A program made the position numbers and the translations under genes. The notes under the pieces are model-generated. The model saw only the letters and a list, made by a program, of their open reading frames with translations. It was not told where the DNA came from and ran no database searches. Of a stretch of DNA of 42,324 bases, positions 6,479 through 14,524 are shown piece by piece; the stretch's first letter is position 1; every line of letters begins with the position of its first letter. The stretch is taken from contig JAEYYW010000069.1 in NCBI GenBank assembly GCA_023428265.1, positions 1-42,324 of the forward strand, given 5' to 3'. The DNA comes from Bacillota bacterium. GTDB lineage: Bacteria > Bacillota > Clostridia > Christensenellales > UMGS416.

Positions 6479-6868
6479 ATGCTCTACAGTGAAAAGGTGA
6501 TCGACCATTTTTCCAACCCGAGAAACGTCGGGGAGATTGAGGACGCCAGCGGCGTTGGCATGGTGGGCAGCGAAGCCTGCGGCGACATCATGAAGCTTTA
6601 CATCAAGGTGGAGGACGGTGTGATCACCGAAGCCCGCTTCAAGACTTTCGGGTGCGGCGCAGCGATCGCATCCAGCTCTGTGGCCACGGAAATGATCAAG
6701 GGCAAGACCGTGGAAGAAGCCCTGAAGCTCACCAACAAGCAGGTGATTGAGGAGCTGGGCGGTCTGCCGCCGGTCAAGATCCATTGCTCCGTTTTGGCGG
6801 AGGAAGCCTTGAAGGCTGCCTTGGAAGATTACATGAAAAAGAACGAGGCCTCTAACGCCTCAGCATAA
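6479..6868 (+). CDS. iscU: Fe-S cluster scaffold protein IscU
   Basis: A 129-residue scaffold on which clusters are built from IscS sulfur. The three ligand cysteines are C34 (EACGD), C59 (FGCGAAIASSS) and C103 (IHCSVLAEEAL), all in canonical context. A strong GGGAAGGAG lies before the ATG. It is the last gene before a terminator. mnmA, which often follows in Clostridia, is absent. Confidence 0.95.
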   Translation: MLYSEKVIDHFSNPRNVGEIEDASGVGMVGSEACGDIMKLYIKVEDGVITEARFKTFGCGAAIASSSVATEMIKGKTVEEALKLTNKQVIEELGGLPPVKIHCSVLAEEALKAALEDYMKKNEASNASA

Positions 6869-6890
6869 CACAACCCGGAATATGAGTTTG

Positions 6891-6919
6891 AAAAAGCCAG
6901 CATTTGTCTGGCTTTTTTT
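6891..6919 (+). terminator. Terminator of the isc operon
   Basis: AAAAGCCAG/CTGGCTTTT stem followed by a run of T. Confidence 0.9.
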
Positions 6920-6985
6920 CTTTTTGCCGGCGCAACATAAATCAAAGCTGCCAAGCAACCTGCGGCTTTTGATCGGGTGATTGCG

Positions 6986-7495
6986 ATGCGCTATGACTCC
7001 CAGCTCTATGACCTGCCCGTGGTAGACAGGCTTTCCGGTGATGTGGCCGGGTTTATGCGCGGCGTGGTGTGCCAGCCGGGAAAAAAGAGGATTGAGGGCA
7101 TCGTCTTTGAAGAGCGCAGTCTCCTCAGGCGTTGTCATTTTGTGCCATGGCAAGCCATCACGGTCATCGGCGAAAAAAGCATCGTCATCGATACCAGCAA
7201 GAAAAACCGGGCGTCTCGCACGATGGCATGCCCTGGCCACGAAAGCAAGGTCTACAATTCCGACGGCAGCTACATCGGCCGGATCAGCAACTATATCATC
7301 GATGAGCGCACCGGCTCGGTGACCGGCATGGAGCTATCCGCCAGTGTGATGGATGATCTAAAATTTGGCAGGAAAATTATCGAAAACACGGGCAACATAA
7401 TGAAAGGGGAAGATTTCCTCATGCTGATGGACAGCACACCGGAAGGGCTTACTGAGCAAAGTGAAAGGAGGTCAGAGTATGAGGGGTTATCTTAA
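6986..7495 (+). CDS. PRC-barrel domain protein
   Basis: A 169-residue protein with two PRC-barrel-like segments: residues ~5-75 (SQLYDLPVVDRLSGDVAGFM ... IVIDT) and ~88-150 (GHESKVYNSDGSYIGRISNYIID ... ELSASVMDDLKFGRK). PRC barrels are small beta-barrels found in RNA-processing and photosynthetic proteins; the role here is unknown. The start could be this ATG or an in-frame GTG nine bases upstream; GGGTGA suits the ATG. It overlaps the next small gene by 17 bases, implying coupled translation. A similar gene is common between iscU/mnmA and alaS in Clostridia. Confidence 0.8.
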   Translation: MRYDSQLYDLPVVDRLSGDVAGFMRGVVCQPGKKRIEGIVFEERSLLRRCHFVPWQAITVIGEKSIVIDTSKKNRASRTMACPGHESKVYNSDGSYIGRISNYIIDERTGSVTGMELSASVMDDLKFGRKIIENTGNIMKGEDFLMLMDSTPEGLTEQSERRSEYEGLS

Positions 7496-7646
7496 GGGCA
7501 TGCTGATCGGTGGCATGGTGGGTGCCGCGGCGTCCATGATGATGTTGAATTACTACGAACCGAGGTCAGCCCGTTCGCTGATGCGAAGGGGCCGTGGAGC
7601 GGTTCGTTATGCTGCCAGGAAAATGAGGCGCTATACTGGGATTTAG
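7479..7646 (+). CDS. Small membrane-anchored basic protein, unknown function
   Basis: A 55-residue protein: MRGYLKGMLIGGMVGAAASM supplies one glycine-rich membrane helix, followed by a strongly basic C-terminal half (RSARSLMRRGRGAVRYAARKMRR). An excellent AAAGGAGGTC lies six bases before the ATG and inside the end of the preceding gene. The layout resembles YtxH-type small proteins, but the similarity is general. Likely made together with the PRC-barrel protein. Confidence 0.75.
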   Translation: MRGYLKGMLIGGMVGAAASMMMLNYYEPRSARSLMRRGRGAVRYAARKMRRYTGI

Positions 7647-7741
7647 TGTCGGGTTCACTGTGGGGCATGGGCGGGCAGGCTGCTCCGATGAGCGTTGCGC
7701 CGCCCTTTTCTGATTGCTTGATCAGCTGGGTGTGATGGGGT

Positions 7742-8797
7742 GTGGATAAGGCTGCCAGAACCGTTCGGATCATCATCATCGTGGCCATTCTGGCCTTGCT
7801 TGTTATCCTGCTTTTCAGCAGGTTGAACGGTCTGGTCTTCACTTTGGTTGCCGCTGTGATGATTGCCTATCTTCTCAACAAGCCATTGAGAAAAATGGAA
7901 AAGAAAATGCGGCGGGTGTGGGCGCTGCTGATCATATTCGGCTGCATGGCATTTGCTGTGTTTCTGTTCTTTTATTGGGCCGTGCCGGCGTTTGTGCGCC
8001 AGGGTGCGGATTTCATCGCCTATGTGCCCCAGTTGATGCAAAAGATCAGCGATATCATCGCCTCCGCCGGCGCAAAAGCCGGGGAGCCGATTGCCGGCAT
8101 CCTGAACGACACGTTCACCGGATTCAACAAGCGCGTGGCAGAGTGGCTCGGCGGCGCCACGATCAACCTGGCGCAGGTCAGTTACTCCAACCTGGGGTGG
8201 GTGCTGCTCCTGCCGGTATTTGTGTTTTACTTTCTCAAGGATCAAGAATATTTCATCGACCAGGTGGGTTATCTTGTGCCGCTCAGATACAAGACTGATC
8301 TGCACACGCTTTACTGCTCCATTGACAAAACCCTTGGGCAATTCATACACGGGCAGTTCCTGGTGGCGCTGAGCGTATCGCTGATGACTTCAGCGGGCTT
8401 GCTGCTGGTGGGCGTGCCAAACGCACTGATCCTGGGGCTGATCTGCGGGGTTTGCAACATGATCCCGTTTGTGGGCCCGTTCATCGGCGTGGTGCCGGTG
8501 GCGCTGGTCGCCATTTCATTGGGGTGGAGGATGATGCTGGTGGCGGTGCTGGTCGTGTTTCTTGTGCAGCAGCTGGACAACACGCTGATCACCCCCAAAA
8601 TCATCGGCGACAGCCTGAGGATCCATCCGGCCTATGTGATTGCCGCGATCATCGCCGGCTCCGGCCTGTTTGGCCTGGTGGGGATTTTGCTGGCAGTGCC
8701 GGCGCTGATCGTAATCAAGGAAGTGATAGTGTTTGCGTTTCGGAAGAGGCTGCAGAAAGTCAATCACCCCATCCATGGCGAGAAGAACTCACCGTGA
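7742..8797 (+). CDS. AI-2E/PerM-type membrane permease
   Basis: A 351-residue polytopic membrane protein of the AI-2E transporter family. Hydrophobic helices occur near residues 8-30, 30-45, 60-85 and 155-170, then a cluster from 205 to the end. The conserved GxxNMIPFVGPFIG motif (VCNMIPFVGPFIGVVP) and QQLDNTLITPKIIG are present. Substrates of this family are mostly unproven. The start is GTG because a stop codon lies three codons upstream. The gene ends 4 bases from the convergent amidohydrolase with no terminator. In many Clostridia the same gene precedes alaS, which is not here. Confidence 0.88.
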   Translation: MDKAARTVRIIIIVAILALLVILLFSRLNGLVFTLVAAVMIAYLLNKPLRKMEKKMRRVWALLIIFGCMAFAVFLFFYWAVPAFVRQGADFIAYVPQLMQKISDIIASAGAKAGEPIAGILNDTFTGFNKRVAEWLGGATINLAQVSYSNLGWVLLLPVFVFYFLKDQEYFIDQVGYLVPLRYKTDLHTLYCSIDKTLGQFIHGQFLVALSVSLMTSAGLLLVGVPNALILGLICGVCNMIPFVGPFIGVVPVALVAISLGWRMMLVAVLVVFLVQQLDNTLITPKIIGDSLRIHPAYVIAAIIAGSGLFGLVGILLAVPALIVIKEVIVFAFRKRLQKVNHPIHGEKNSP

Positions 8798-8801
8798 AAC
8801 T

Positions 8802-10283
8802 TCAAACATTTCTTCCAGTATCACTGTAGACGATTTTCCCTTCCTTTACGACATGCTCAATCTGACGTAAACCTGATATATTGTTCAGCGGATTTGCGCG
8901 CAATATTACCAGATCAGCGAATTTTCCCAGATCAACACTTCCCAGTTTGTCGGCGATTCCCAGAAGTTCTGCGGCATTTACCGTAGCCGTTCGAATGGCT
9001 TCATATTCATCCATTCCATGGTTCACAAACATCTCAAGTTCTTTGTGAAGGAAGCCATGGGGAACGTATCCTGCGCCGCCCATGCCCGCGTCCACACCGG
9101 CCACAATTTTTACACCAAAGTGGATCGCGTTTCTGAAGTTCACAGGGAAATACTGCTGTGTGTAATTCGGCATTTCAGCATAAAACTTTGCCCAAATCGG
9201 ATCCTTCCCGGTTTTTATCGCTTCCCTTTGCTTTTCCAGTGTCCTTATGCCAAGGGAATGATAGGGTTCAGGGATGGCTTGCTTCATCTCTTGCCTGCTG
9301 AACAAGTCGGGATTTTGTATTAAATCTGCCCAATGCTGAAAGCAATATGCCGTGGGGACCCAGTATACTCCGCGTTCTTTCATTTGTTTGAATACTTCTT
9401 CATCGATCAATCCAAGCGGTGTATGCTCAATGCTGTCCACACCTGCGTCAACCGCTTGTTGAAAGCCCGTGGTCGGGCCGATGGAATGTACGGATACCTT
9501 CAACCCTTCCTCATGGGCACATTTGACGATGGCACTCAATACCTCTGGACTCATACTTGCATCCAGCAGGCGGGGGTCAACTTTTTTGCCAAGATAATAC
9601 TCCCGGCTCTCGGGATCATTCTCAATTACTGCGCCTGGTGTGGTGGACTTGATAAAATCCACACCGGCATTCTTTAACTTCCGAATCACCTCCGGCACTT
9701 CTTGTGGGCTCTCAATATCAATCGATAACCCATGAGCACCAAAAATAACGCTTAACAATGATATTAATGCGGGGGGAGCAGGAATGAACTTTCTGATACT
9801 GAAATATCCGAATGGAGCCGATAATGCAGGACCGCTGGCGAAAATCCGGGGGCCTATGTATTTTCCTTTGTTCACTTGATCTCTGAACTTGAGAATGCTG
9901 TATCCAAAAGAGCCTGGCATATTTCTTATTGTTGTGACACCGGATTTCAATGTGAAGCAGGAATGGCGCAGGTATTTCTTTGTGATGGATTCTGTACTGA
10001 TTCTTCCGTAATCGTCAACACCCGGATGGGCAAGATGCACATGGGCATCAATCAATCCTGGAATGACAAACCGTCCCGGAAGCTCCAGGACCTCTGCATT
10101 GTTAGGAATAGGCATGGATTCAGCGGAACCGATTTTATCAATCTTTCCATCCATGCAGACAATCGTGCTGTTCTCATGGATTTTTTTCTTTAACACATCA
10201 ATGATGTTCACACCGGTTATGACCAACGCTTTGGAGTCCCTCTTGCTACTGGGGATGGTGTTCTTTCGCTTTCTCTCTGTCAT
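8802..10283 (-). CDS. Metal-dependent amidohydrolase family protein
   Basis: A 493-residue enzyme of the imidazolonepropionase/prolidase-like amidohydrolase group. Seen in order: the beta-domain start ALVITGVNIIDV; the metal motif HVHLAHPG in VIPGLIDAHVHLAHPG; KSGVTTIRNM; a lysine in GVDFIKSTTPGA that could be the carbamylated bridge; HSIGP; and C-terminal GVDAGMGG then LGKFADLVIL. The substrate cannot be assigned. The ATG at 10283 is chosen because GGAGG sits 8 bases before it; longer in-frame starts upstream lack a ribosome binding site. Base composition is lower in GC than the flanks, suggesting transfer. It interrupts the usual iscU ... alaS neighbourhood. Confidence 0.85.
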   Translation of the reverse strand: MTERKRKNTIPSSKRDSKALVITGVNIIDVLKKKIHENSTIVCMDGKIDKIGSAESMPIPNNAEVLELPGRFVIPGLIDAHVHLAHPGVDDYGRISTESITKKYLRHSCFTLKSGVTTIRNMPGSFGYSILKFRDQVNKGKYIGPRIFASGPALSAPFGYFSIRKFIPAPPALISLLSVIFGAHGLSIDIESPQEVPEVIRKLKNAGVDFIKSTTPGAVIENDPESREYYLGKKVDPRLLDASMSPEVLSAIVKCAHEEGLKVSVHSIGPTTGFQQAVDAGVDSIEHTPLGLIDEEVFKQMKERGVYWVPTAYCFQHWADLIQNPDLFSRQEMKQAIPEPYHSLGIRTLEKQREAIKTGKDPIWAKFYAEMPNYTQQYFPVNFRNAIHFGVKIVAGVDAGMGGAGYVPHGFLHKELEMFVNHGMDEYEAIRTATVNAAELLGIADKLGSVDLGKFADLVILRANPLNNISGLRQIEHVVKEGKIVYSDTGRNV

Positions 10284-10433
10284 GTTTTTGGCCTCCATAT
10301 CTGAATTTGCCGTGCTGGGAATAGCCCTCATGTATTTGGAATGCTGCGGTATTCGTTGCATAGCTGCTTGTTCAAATGGATTAGCCATTATAACAGATAA
10401 ATACAAACGTGGAGTTAACTTCATTTTACAATA

Positions 10434-10472
10434 GAAAACGAAAGAAGTCGATTGTTACAATCGACTTCTTTC
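10434..10472 (-). terminator. Terminator of tRNA-Pro
   Basis: Near-perfect hairpin GAAAGAAGTCGATT / AATCGACTTCTTTC followed on the minus strand by a T-rich stretch. It lies between tRNA-Pro and the amidohydrolase. Confidence 0.8.
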
Positions 10473-10483
10473 CGCAAATGTTC

Positions 10484-10560
10484 TGGTCTGGGTGAGAGGA
10501 CTTGAACCTCCGGCCTCTTGAACCCCATTCAAGCACGCTACCAAACTGCGCCACACCCAG
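10484..10560 (-). tRNA. tRNA-Pro, anticodon GGG
   Basis: On the minus strand: acceptor CTGGGTG/CACCCAG, discriminator A, encoded CCA, D arm GCGC-type, anticodon stem CTTGA/TCAAG with loop ATGGGGT giving anticodon GGG, and T loop TTCAAGT. It reads CCC and CCU. It could be the ligand of the proS T-box at 23031-23296. Confidence 0.92.
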
Positions 10561-10578
10561 TCACAAGATGCAGATGGT

Positions 10579-10607
10579 ATTATACATGGTATTGGCCAAG
10601 ATTTCAA
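10579..10607 (-). promoter_or_regulatory. Promoter of tRNA-Pro
   Basis: On the minus strand TTGAAA, 17-base spacer, TATAAT, with the -10 element 18 bases upstream of the tRNA 5' end. Confidence 0.75.
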
Positions 10608-10642
10608 GTTTTATTTCAGCCAGAGCAAAACAAGGTTTTTCT

Positions 10643-10670
10643 TTGCGCAGGCAGGAAAGTTTGTTATGAT
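10643..10670 (+). promoter_or_regulatory. Promoter of the pseudouridine synthase gene
   Basis: TTGCGC, 16-base spacer, TATGAT, about 25 bases before the start codon. Confidence 0.5.
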
Positions 10671-10695
10671 GGTTTTGAAGATATGAGGGCTAGAA

Positions 10696-11580
10696 ATGCG
10701 AAAAATTGTTGTTGAATCTGATCGCCCGATCCCGCTATCCCAATGGCTGGCCAGGGCCTTTCCGGCCCTTGGGAAGGCCGATGCGGCCGTGCTGCTTTCC
10801 GGCAAGGACATCAAGGTGAACAGCCAGCGGGTGGATGGTGACAGGCTTCTCTCTCCCGGCGATGAAGTCACGCTGTATCTGCCGGACCGGAAGCTGGACG
10901 GAGCTCCCCTTGAAGTGCTGTGGCACTCACCGGCCATTGTGGTTGCGGTGAAGCCGGCCGGCGTGCTCTCCAAGGCGGAGGGGGAGGCCGATATGGAGGC
11001 CCGCGTTTCCCAATGGCTTGCAAGGCAGGGGGAGCCGGCAACTGTAATGGCTTGCCACCGGTTGGACAGCGGCACCGGCGGGCTGATGATCTTTGCCCGG
11101 GCCGTGGAAGCGGAAGCCGCCGTGCGCGAGATGATGGAGAAGGGGAAGATCCGGAAAAGTTACCGGTGTGTGGTGCGGGGCTTGCCCTCGCCGGAGCACG
11201 CAGTGCTGACTGCGTGGCTGATCAAGGATGCCGCGCGCGCAATGGTGTCCGTCTATGGCAGACCGCTGCCCGGCGGCAGGACGGCTGTTACCGAATACTC
11301 GGTGCTGAAACATGCCGGTGACCGCTCATTGCTTGCGGTCACGCTTCACACCGGCCGCACGCATCAAATCCGCGCCCATCTGGCCCACCTGGGCCACCCG
11401 ATCCTCGGAGATGACAAATACGGCGACAGGGCGTTCAACCGGCAGCACAAAGCCCGGCGGCAGATGCTGTGGGCATGCAAGCTGGAGTTTCAGTTCGCGC
11501 CGGCGGAATGCCCTCTGCTCTCCGAACTGGCAGGAGTTACGCTTGAAACGCGCGCTCCATTTGAAAATGAACTGGAGTAA
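10696..11580 (+). CDS. RluA-family pseudouridine synthase
   Basis: A 294-residue enzyme that converts uridine to pseudouridine in rRNA or tRNA. Residues ~12-65 form an S4-like RNA-binding domain (IPLSQWLARAFPAL ... VNSQRVDGDRLLSPGDEVTLYLP). The catalytic aspartate is D124 in HRLDSGTGGLMIFA, the family motif HRLDxxTSG with GG in place of SG. LHTGRTHQIRAHLAHLGHPI completes the active site. The target nucleotide cannot be told. It is preceded by its own promoter and TATGAGGG acts as a modest ribosome binding site. Confidence 0.9.
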   Translation: MRKIVVESDRPIPLSQWLARAFPALGKADAAVLLSGKDIKVNSQRVDGDRLLSPGDEVTLYLPDRKLDGAPLEVLWHSPAIVVAVKPAGVLSKAEGEADMEARVSQWLARQGEPATVMACHRLDSGTGGLMIFARAVEAEAAVREMMEKGKIRKSYRCVVRGLPSPEHAVLTAWLIKDAARAMVSVYGRPLPGGRTAVTEYSVLKHAGDRSLLAVTLHTGRTHQIRAHLAHLGHPILGDDKYGDRAFNRQHKARRQMLWACKLEFQFAPAECPLLSELAGVTLETRAPFENELE

Positions 11581-11582
11581 CG

Positions 11583-11771
11583 CTAGAAGTAAAGCGTGAC
11601 CAGAATCAGGTTTACGATCATCAGCAGGGCAAAGAGAGGCAAAAACACCAGCAGGAACACATCCTGCCTGGTGGTTTTTCCTATTTTACGGATCGTGCGG
11701 AGCTTCACCACAACTGCGGCGATGGCGGCGGCCAGGCCGGTGCCAAGGGCAAAATAGGCGGCGATTTTCAT
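11583..11771 (-). CDS. Small two-helix membrane protein, unknown function
   Basis: A 62-residue protein with two hydrophobic helices (residues ~3-20 and ~40-60) joined by a short basic loop (KLRTIRKIGKTTRQD). The start ATG has GGGGGAGGACG before it. It lies just downstream of the isomerase-like gene on the same strand, separated by that gene's terminator, so it depends on read-through or its own signals. No family recognised. Confidence 0.65.
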   Translation of the reverse strand: MKIAAYFALGTGLAAAIAAVVVKLRTIRKIGKTTRQDVFLLVFLPLFALLMIVNLILVTLYF

Positions 11772-11788
11772 AACGTCCTCCCCCAATG

Positions 11789-11823
11789 AAAAAGCCCCCT
11801 TCCGCAGGAACGCGGAAGGGGGC
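11789..11823 (-). terminator. Terminator of the sugar-isomerase-like gene
   Basis: On the minus strand GCCCCCTTCCGC/GCGGAAGGGGGC followed by TTTTT. It begins 10 bases after the stop codon and ends just upstream of the small membrane protein's ribosome binding site. Confidence 0.85.
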
Positions 11824-11832
11824 GATTGCACC

Positions 11833-13311
11833 TTAGAACGGATTTTCCGATTTGTAGAGCATGCCCTTGGGCTGGTTGAAGTCGATCTCTTCCACACCCA
11901 GCATCTTCAGGGCGGTGAAGAGGGAGCGGCCGATCTGCTCAAACGCCACAGCGCCGTGGTGCGGATACCGCTTTTCGATCAGCACATGGCGATAGAACCG
12001 GGCCATCTCCGCAATGGCGAAAATGCCGATGCCGCCGAAGCTGCGGGTCTCGGTGGGCAGGATCTCGCCGTGGGCGATGTAGCTGCGGAGCTTGGCGTCG
12101 GCGGTGCTCTGCAGGCGGAAGAACGTGATATTGCCGGGGATCAGGTCGCCTTCCAGTGTGCCGCGGGAAATATCCGGCTCGCGGTCGGGCTCCAGCAGCC
12201 TGTGCATGATCAGCTGGTGGCGCATTTCGGGCTTGCGCACATAGCAGGCCGGTGTGTTGCCGCAGTGGAAACCCATGAAGATATCATTCTCGGTATAGTC
12301 ATATTTGCCCTTGATGTCGCTGTTGTACATGTCATGGGGCACGGTGTTGTTGATGTCCAGCAGCGTGGCGGGCATTTCGGTGGCGCAGCTGATGATATAC
12401 TCGCTGATCGCGCCATAGATATCCACTTCGCAGGCAGCCGGGATCAGGCGGCTGACCAGGCGGGAGTTCACATAGCAGGGCACAAAGCCGAACTGCGTCT
12501 GGAAGGCAGGCCAGCACTTGTTGGCAAATGCCACATACTTGGAGGCGCCGATGTTCTTCTCAGCCCAATCCAGCAGCGTGAGCTCAAACTGCGCGAGCTT
12601 GGGCAGGATGCCGGGCATTTTGTTGCCGCCGCCCAGTTCCTTCTCCATGTCGGCAATCACATCTTTGATGCGGCTGTCACCGGCGTGGTCATTGAAGCTT
12701 GCAAACATATCAAGCTCCGAGTTTTCCTGGATCTCCACACCCAGGTCATACAGAGGCTTGATCGGCGCGTTGCAGGCCAGGAAGTCGAAGGGGCGGGGGC
12801 CAAACGTGATGACCTTGAGGCTCCTCAGACCCAGAATGATCCTGGCCACCGGCACAAAGCCGGCTATCAGCCGGGCGACTTCCTTGGCGTCACCCACCGG
12901 GTATTCCGGAATATAGGGCTTCAGGCCGCGCAGCCCGATGTTGTAGGAGGCGTTCAGCATGCCGCAATAAGCATCGCCGCGGCCGCCAATCAGGTTTTCG
13001 CCGGTCTCCTCGGCGGCGGCGACAAACATCACTGGTGAGCCGAAGCGCTGGGCCAGGATTGTTTCGGGGCCCTCGGGGCCGAAGTTGCCCAAGAACACCA
13101 CCAGTGCGTTTACACCGGCAGCCTTGACTTCGTCCAATGCCTTCATGGCGTGGACTTCATTTTCCACTGCGGTGGGAGCCTCAAAAATGGAAATGCCGGC
13201 GGCTTTGCAGGCTTCTGCCACAGCCTTCCTGCGGCGCACGGACAGGTCCACCGGGAAACAATCGCGGCTCACCGCAACAATCCCGAGCTTGACTTCTGGA
13301 ATATTTTGCAT
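11833..13311 (-). CDS. L-fucose/L-arabinose isomerase-like protein
   Basis: A 492-residue protein of the L-fucose isomerase superfamily. The N-terminal domain (VKLGIVAVSRDCFPVDL ... VNALVVFLGNFGPEGPE) and the C-terminal part with GFHCGNTPACYV and LEGDLIPGNITFFRLQ are characteristic. The family interconverts aldoses and ketoses with Mn2+; many clostridial members have unknown sugars. The start ATG at 13311 has GGAGGG before it. It is read from its own promoter (13342-13370) and ends at a terminator. No kinase, aldolase or transporter gene adjoins it, so the substrate cannot be inferred from context. Confidence 0.82.
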   Translation of the reverse strand: MQNIPEVKLGIVAVSRDCFPVDLSVRRRKAVAEACKAAGISIFEAPTAVENEVHAMKALDEVKAAGVNALVVFLGNFGPEGPETILAQRFGSPVMFVAAAEETGENLIGGRGDAYCGMLNASYNIGLRGLKPYIPEYPVGDAKEVARLIAGFVPVARIILGLRSLKVITFGPRPFDFLACNAPIKPLYDLGVEIQENSELDMFASFNDHAGDSRIKDVIADMEKELGGGNKMPGILPKLAQFELTLLDWAEKNIGASKYVAFANKCWPAFQTQFGFVPCYVNSRLVSRLIPAACEVDIYGAISEYIISCATEMPATLLDINNTVPHDMYNSDIKGKYDYTENDIFMGFHCGNTPACYVRKPEMRHQLIMHRLLEPDREPDISRGTLEGDLIPGNITFFRLQSTADAKLRSYIAHGEILPTETRSFGGIGIFAIAEMARFYRHVLIEKRYPHHGAVAFEQIGRSLFTALKMLGVEEIDFNQPKGMLYKSENPF

Positions 13312-13341
13312 GTCGTTCCCTCCAAAGAATCATTCAGTTAA

Positions 13342-13370
13342 ATTTTATCATTTGTATAATTGTTAGTAAA
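13342..13370 (-). promoter_or_regulatory. Promoter of the isomerase-like gene
   Basis: On the minus strand TTTACT, 17-base spacer, TAAAAT, about 30 bases before the start codon, in an AT-rich stretch. Confidence 0.6.
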
Positions 13371-13458
13371 GATCAATTCATGCTCATGTGAACGGAGTGA
13401 AAAGCAGTTCGTGTGCAAAAATGCCTGATGAAATTCATATTCGACAAAAAAAGACACT

Positions 13459-13496
13459 GTACGACAGTTAATTTAGATGCTATAATAAGCGTACAA
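13459..13496 (+). promoter_or_regulatory. TATAAT with flanking TGTACG/CGTACA inverted repeat
   Basis: A perfect TATAAT (13481-13486) lies inside the inverted repeat TGTACG ... CGTACA, which looks like an operator over a promoter. A strong AAGGAG (13541-13546) follows, but no ATG lies at the right distance. The transcript probably runs on into the XRE gene. Together with the second promoter at 13638 this fills the 400-base gap before the XRE gene. Confidence 0.4.
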
Positions 13497-13637
13497 AGAA
13501 TAACATGCGTTCGCTGGTCTGTCAGATGAATATGATTGAAAAGGAGTGAAATCTATTTCGTTGTCGGCATCCGGTGGCCAGCGGGGGCGGTTTGGTTTCA
13601 TTTTGGAGCTGAATCCGGGCTTTGCCCATGTAGTGGA

Positions 13638-13665
13638 TTGACACATTAGAAAATAGTGTTATTGT
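13638..13665 (+). promoter_or_regulatory. Promoter close to the XRE regulator gene
   Basis: TTGACA, 16-base spacer, TATTGT, about 50 bases before the XRE start codon. Confidence 0.55.
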
Positions 13666-13716
13666 GTATTGTGTGAAGGGGAATACTCTGAAAAAACCGT
13701 GAGGAGAGGTACAGAA

Positions 13717-14094
13717 ATGGAAGTTGGCAAGAGGATCTATCAGCTCAGGGTTGAGCGCAACATCAGCGGCAACGCGCTGGCCCGCCGCGCAGGCATCAGC
13801 CAGTCCACGATCAGTGCTGTGGAAAACGGCATGAAGTCACCCACCGTCTATACGCTCAGCAAGATTTGCCGGGCTCTCGACGTCACACTGGCCGAGTTCT
13901 TTTCCGGTGAGACAAAGCCCGTCCCGCTGCGCCATGAAACTCTGTTCAAAGGCATTTTGTCCTTGACGCCCAATCAGCAGGAGACGATGATCAACCTGGT
14001 GAAGATTATGAACGAGCGCAGGGGCTATCGCGTGCGCCGCGTCGAGTCTGATGCCGCCGTTGAAGAATCGGTTGCCGAAGACAACAAAGAATAA
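13717..14094 (+). CDS. XRE-family transcriptional regulator
   Basis: A 125-residue protein with a helix-turn-helix at residues ~4-60 (VGKRIYQLRVERNISGNALARRAGISQSTISAVENG ... VTLAEFF), a typical Cro/C1 fold. The C-terminal ~65 residues hold a helix LTPNQQETMINLVKIMNERR and an acidic tail, probably for dimerisation. The ATG has GAGGAGAGG before it. The inverted repeats at 13459-13496 and 14137-14166 are candidate sites. Its target is not evident; the divergent isomerase-like gene is one possibility. Confidence 0.88.
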   Translation: MEVGKRIYQLRVERNISGNALARRAGISQSTISAVENGMKSPTVYTLSKICRALDVTLAEFFSGETKPVPLRHETLFKGILSLTPNQQETMINLVKIMNERRGYRVRRVESDAAVEESVAEDNKE

Positions 14095-14136
14095 TATTCC
14101 GGTTGCACTGAACAAGTGATTGCTAATTTAGCGACT

Positions 14137-14166
14137 GCGCTATTATTTGTTTGCATGCTATAGCGC
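14137..14166. repeat. Inverted repeat GCGCTAT ... ATAGCGC
   Basis: Seven-base perfect arms 16 bases apart just after the XRE gene. It could be an operator or a hairpin. No T-run follows. Confidence 0.35.
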
Positions 14167-14222
14167 TTGGCACTTAGAATGCGAAGCAAAGCAATCAGCA
14201 AAACTGATTAACGGAAAAAATC

Positions 14223-14257
14223 GCCCGCATCGGCTCATCGCCGGCGGGCTTTTTTAT
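14223..14257 (+). terminator. Terminator downstream of the XRE gene
   Basis: GCCCGC/GCGGGC-type stem with inner CGGC/GCCG pairing followed by TTTTTT. A perfect CGGTGTG-TG-CACACCG dyad (14265-14280) comes next. The remaining ~170 bases before icd hold only its promoter. Confidence 0.85.
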
Positions 14258-14455
14258 AGAATACCGGTGTGTGCACACCGTGTCTGCCGCGAGAAAACCC
14301 CCAAACCAATGTCGAATGAATGCGCATTGCGCGGTAGTGCATGCGGCAGAAAAATCGTGTTACAATTCATACTATGCGCTGGGGCAACAGGAGCCCGCCA
14401 GCTACACCGAGAGAAGTTTGACCCATTTGGAAAAAGCAACATCCCGACGGAATTC

Positions 14456-14484
14456 TTGCATTTTCCTTTGCGATCCGGTATCAT
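14456..14484 (+). promoter_or_regulatory. Promoter of icd
   Basis: TTGCAT, 17-base spacer, TATCAT, about 40 bases before the icd start codon. Confidence 0.6.
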
Positions 14485-14524
14485 CATCTGAGATCACATT
14501 TTTAATTTACATACAGGAGGAACC

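Noticed and set aside
11956..13038. 360-residue plus-strand frame opposite the isomerase-like gene
   Set aside because: Composition rich in His, Gln, Ala and Gly typical of antisense frames; the minus strand encodes the recognisable protein.
13551..13649. Short peptide starting at ATC after AAGGAG
   Set aside because: The start codon is very rare, and the competing TTG start is too far from the ribosome binding site. Kept only as part of the regulatory-region finding.
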